A stretch of DNA of 40,291 nt from ZC4RG30 sp965652645 (lineage in GTDB: Bacteria > Pseudomonadota > Gammaproteobacteria > Steroidobacterales > Steroidobacteraceae): the NCBI GenBank assembly GCA_965652645.1, contig CBFGXE010000023.1:1-40291 (forward strand), given 5' to 3'. The notes under the pieces were generated by a model, which was given only the letters and a program-made list of their open reading frames with translations, did no database searches and was not told the origin of the DNA. The number at the start of each line of letters is the position of its first letter. The stretch's first letter is position 1. This document shows, one piece after another, positions 39,740-40,291 of the stretch. Made by a program: the position numbers and the translations under genes.

Positions 39740-40291
39740 TCAGGCATCCATCAGCTTCAGCAGCTCCTCGGTCCTGGCCCGCATCAGGGCGGCATCACCC
39801 CGGGTCTCCACGTTCAGGCGCACCAGCGGTTCGGTGTTCGAGGCGCGCAGGTTGAAGCGCCAGGAGTCGAACTCCATCGACAGGCCGTCGGTGTAGTCCA
39901 CGGACCTGGCGGACGGCTTGTAGGCCGCCTCGGCGCGGGCCAGCACGGCTTTCGCCCCGCCCTTCGAGGCATCGAGCTTGCGGTTGATCTCGCCGCTGGC
40001 CGGGAACAGGCGCATGCGCTCGCCCACCAGCTCCGAAAGCGTCTTGCCGGTCTCGCTCATCACCTGCAGCACCAGCAGCCAGGGGATCATGCCGCTGTCG
40101 CAGTAGGCGAAGTCGCGGAAGTAGTGGTGGGCGCTCATCTCGCCGCCATAGGCACCGTCGTTCTCGCGCATCACCTGCTTGATGAAGGCGTGCCCGGACT
40201 TGGAGAGCACGGCCTTGCCGCCGTTGCGGGAGACGATGTCGAGGGTGTTCCAGGTGAGGCGGGGGTCGTGGACGATGCGGGCGCCCTGCTC
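39740..40291 (-). CDS. Phosphomannomutase/phosphoglucomutase, 5' end cut by the window
   Basis: The C-terminal 183 residues of an alpha-D-phosphohexomutase (CpsG/AlgC type), which interconverts mannose- or glucose-6- and 1-phosphate. Visible are the SGHAFIK segment and GAYGGEMSAHHYF (sugar-binding loop, GEMS-type), DSGMIPWLLVLQVM (domain 3) and the phosphate-binding RASNTEPLVRLNVE of domain 4. The reading frame is open to 40291, so the start and the phosphoserine domain are outside. Glucose-1-phosphate made by sucrose phosphorylase could feed this enzyme. It ends 113 bases before the MotA-like gene's start on the same strand. Confidence 0.93.
   Translation of the reverse strand, partial: EQGARIVHDPRLTWNTLDIVSRNGGKAVLSKSGHAFIKQVMRENDGAYGGEMSAHHYFRDFAYCDSGMIPWLLVLQVMSETGKTLSELVGERMRLFPASGEINRKLDASKGGAKAVLARAEAAYKPSARSVDYTDGLSMEFDSWRFNLRASNTEPLVRLNVETRGDAALMRARTEELLKLMDA

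Overview
The window is a high-GC (roughly two-thirds G+C by eye), gene-dense piece of a bacterial chromosome, most likely from a gammaproteobacterium. The TonB-dependent sugar uptake, lipoproteins with LAAC-type lipoboxes, OmpA-type envelope proteins, quinol nitric oxide reductase and PQQ alcohol dehydrogenase all fit. The exact family (for example Steroidobacteraceae, Xanthomonadales or Nevskiales) is inference from gene content. Both ends cut genes: gltX at the left and a phosphomannomutase/phosphoglucomutase at the right. I see no insertion sequence, prophage or CRISPR array, and no stretch over 300 bases lacks a gene.

Layout. 1-1853: gltX (partial), a DUF3237 protein and tRNA-Val(CAC). 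1923-5903: a compact regulatory/envelope module with two paralogous Crp/Fnr-type regulators, a DUF4398 lipoprotein translationally coupled to an OmpA-like lipoprotein, and a soluble orphan histidine kinase. Near-palindromic sites of the form TGTACGCyrGCGTACA precede three of its transcription units and a half-site precedes the fourth, so it looks like a self-contained regulon. 5999-15602: a hydrolase battery made of a GH3/PA14 beta-xylosidase-like enzyme, four alpha/beta-hydrolases, a neutral-ceramidase-like protein and a GDSL esterase, nearly all with signal peptides.

15665-24436: a sucrose utilisation locus. A TonB receptor and ROK fructokinase form one arm. An MFS transporter, sucrose phosphorylase, LacI regulator and tannase-family esterase form the other. 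Two CAAACGTTTG-type operators lie between the arms with centres 84 bp apart, each over a putative -35 element. A third similar operator sits between the two divergent esterase operons at 13.5 kb, suggesting the same LacI protein also controls ester hydrolases. The pathway read from the genes: outer-membrane uptake of sucrose, MFS import, phosphorolysis to glucose-1-phosphate and fructose, then fructose phosphorylation. The esterases and GH3 enzyme would liberate sugars from acylated plant glycans.

24465-40291: a small exported protein, a lipoprotein-type PQQ/haem c alcohol dehydrogenase, a DUF2231 membrane protein whose Shine-Dalgarno lies in a perfect hairpin, and a qNOR-SirB2 pair. These are followed by an AbgT-family transporter, a DUF4382 lipoprotein, an AAHS-like MFS transporter, an exported ankyrin-repeat protein, an exported NAD(P)-binding protein, an amidohydrolase and a MotA/TolQ/ExbB-like protein. 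The last group resembles a small aromatic or carboxylic acid catabolism neighbourhood, but its substrate cannot be read from sequence.

Most convergent gene pairs are separated by a perfect GC-rich hairpin that begins at or near a stop codon and has no U-tract.
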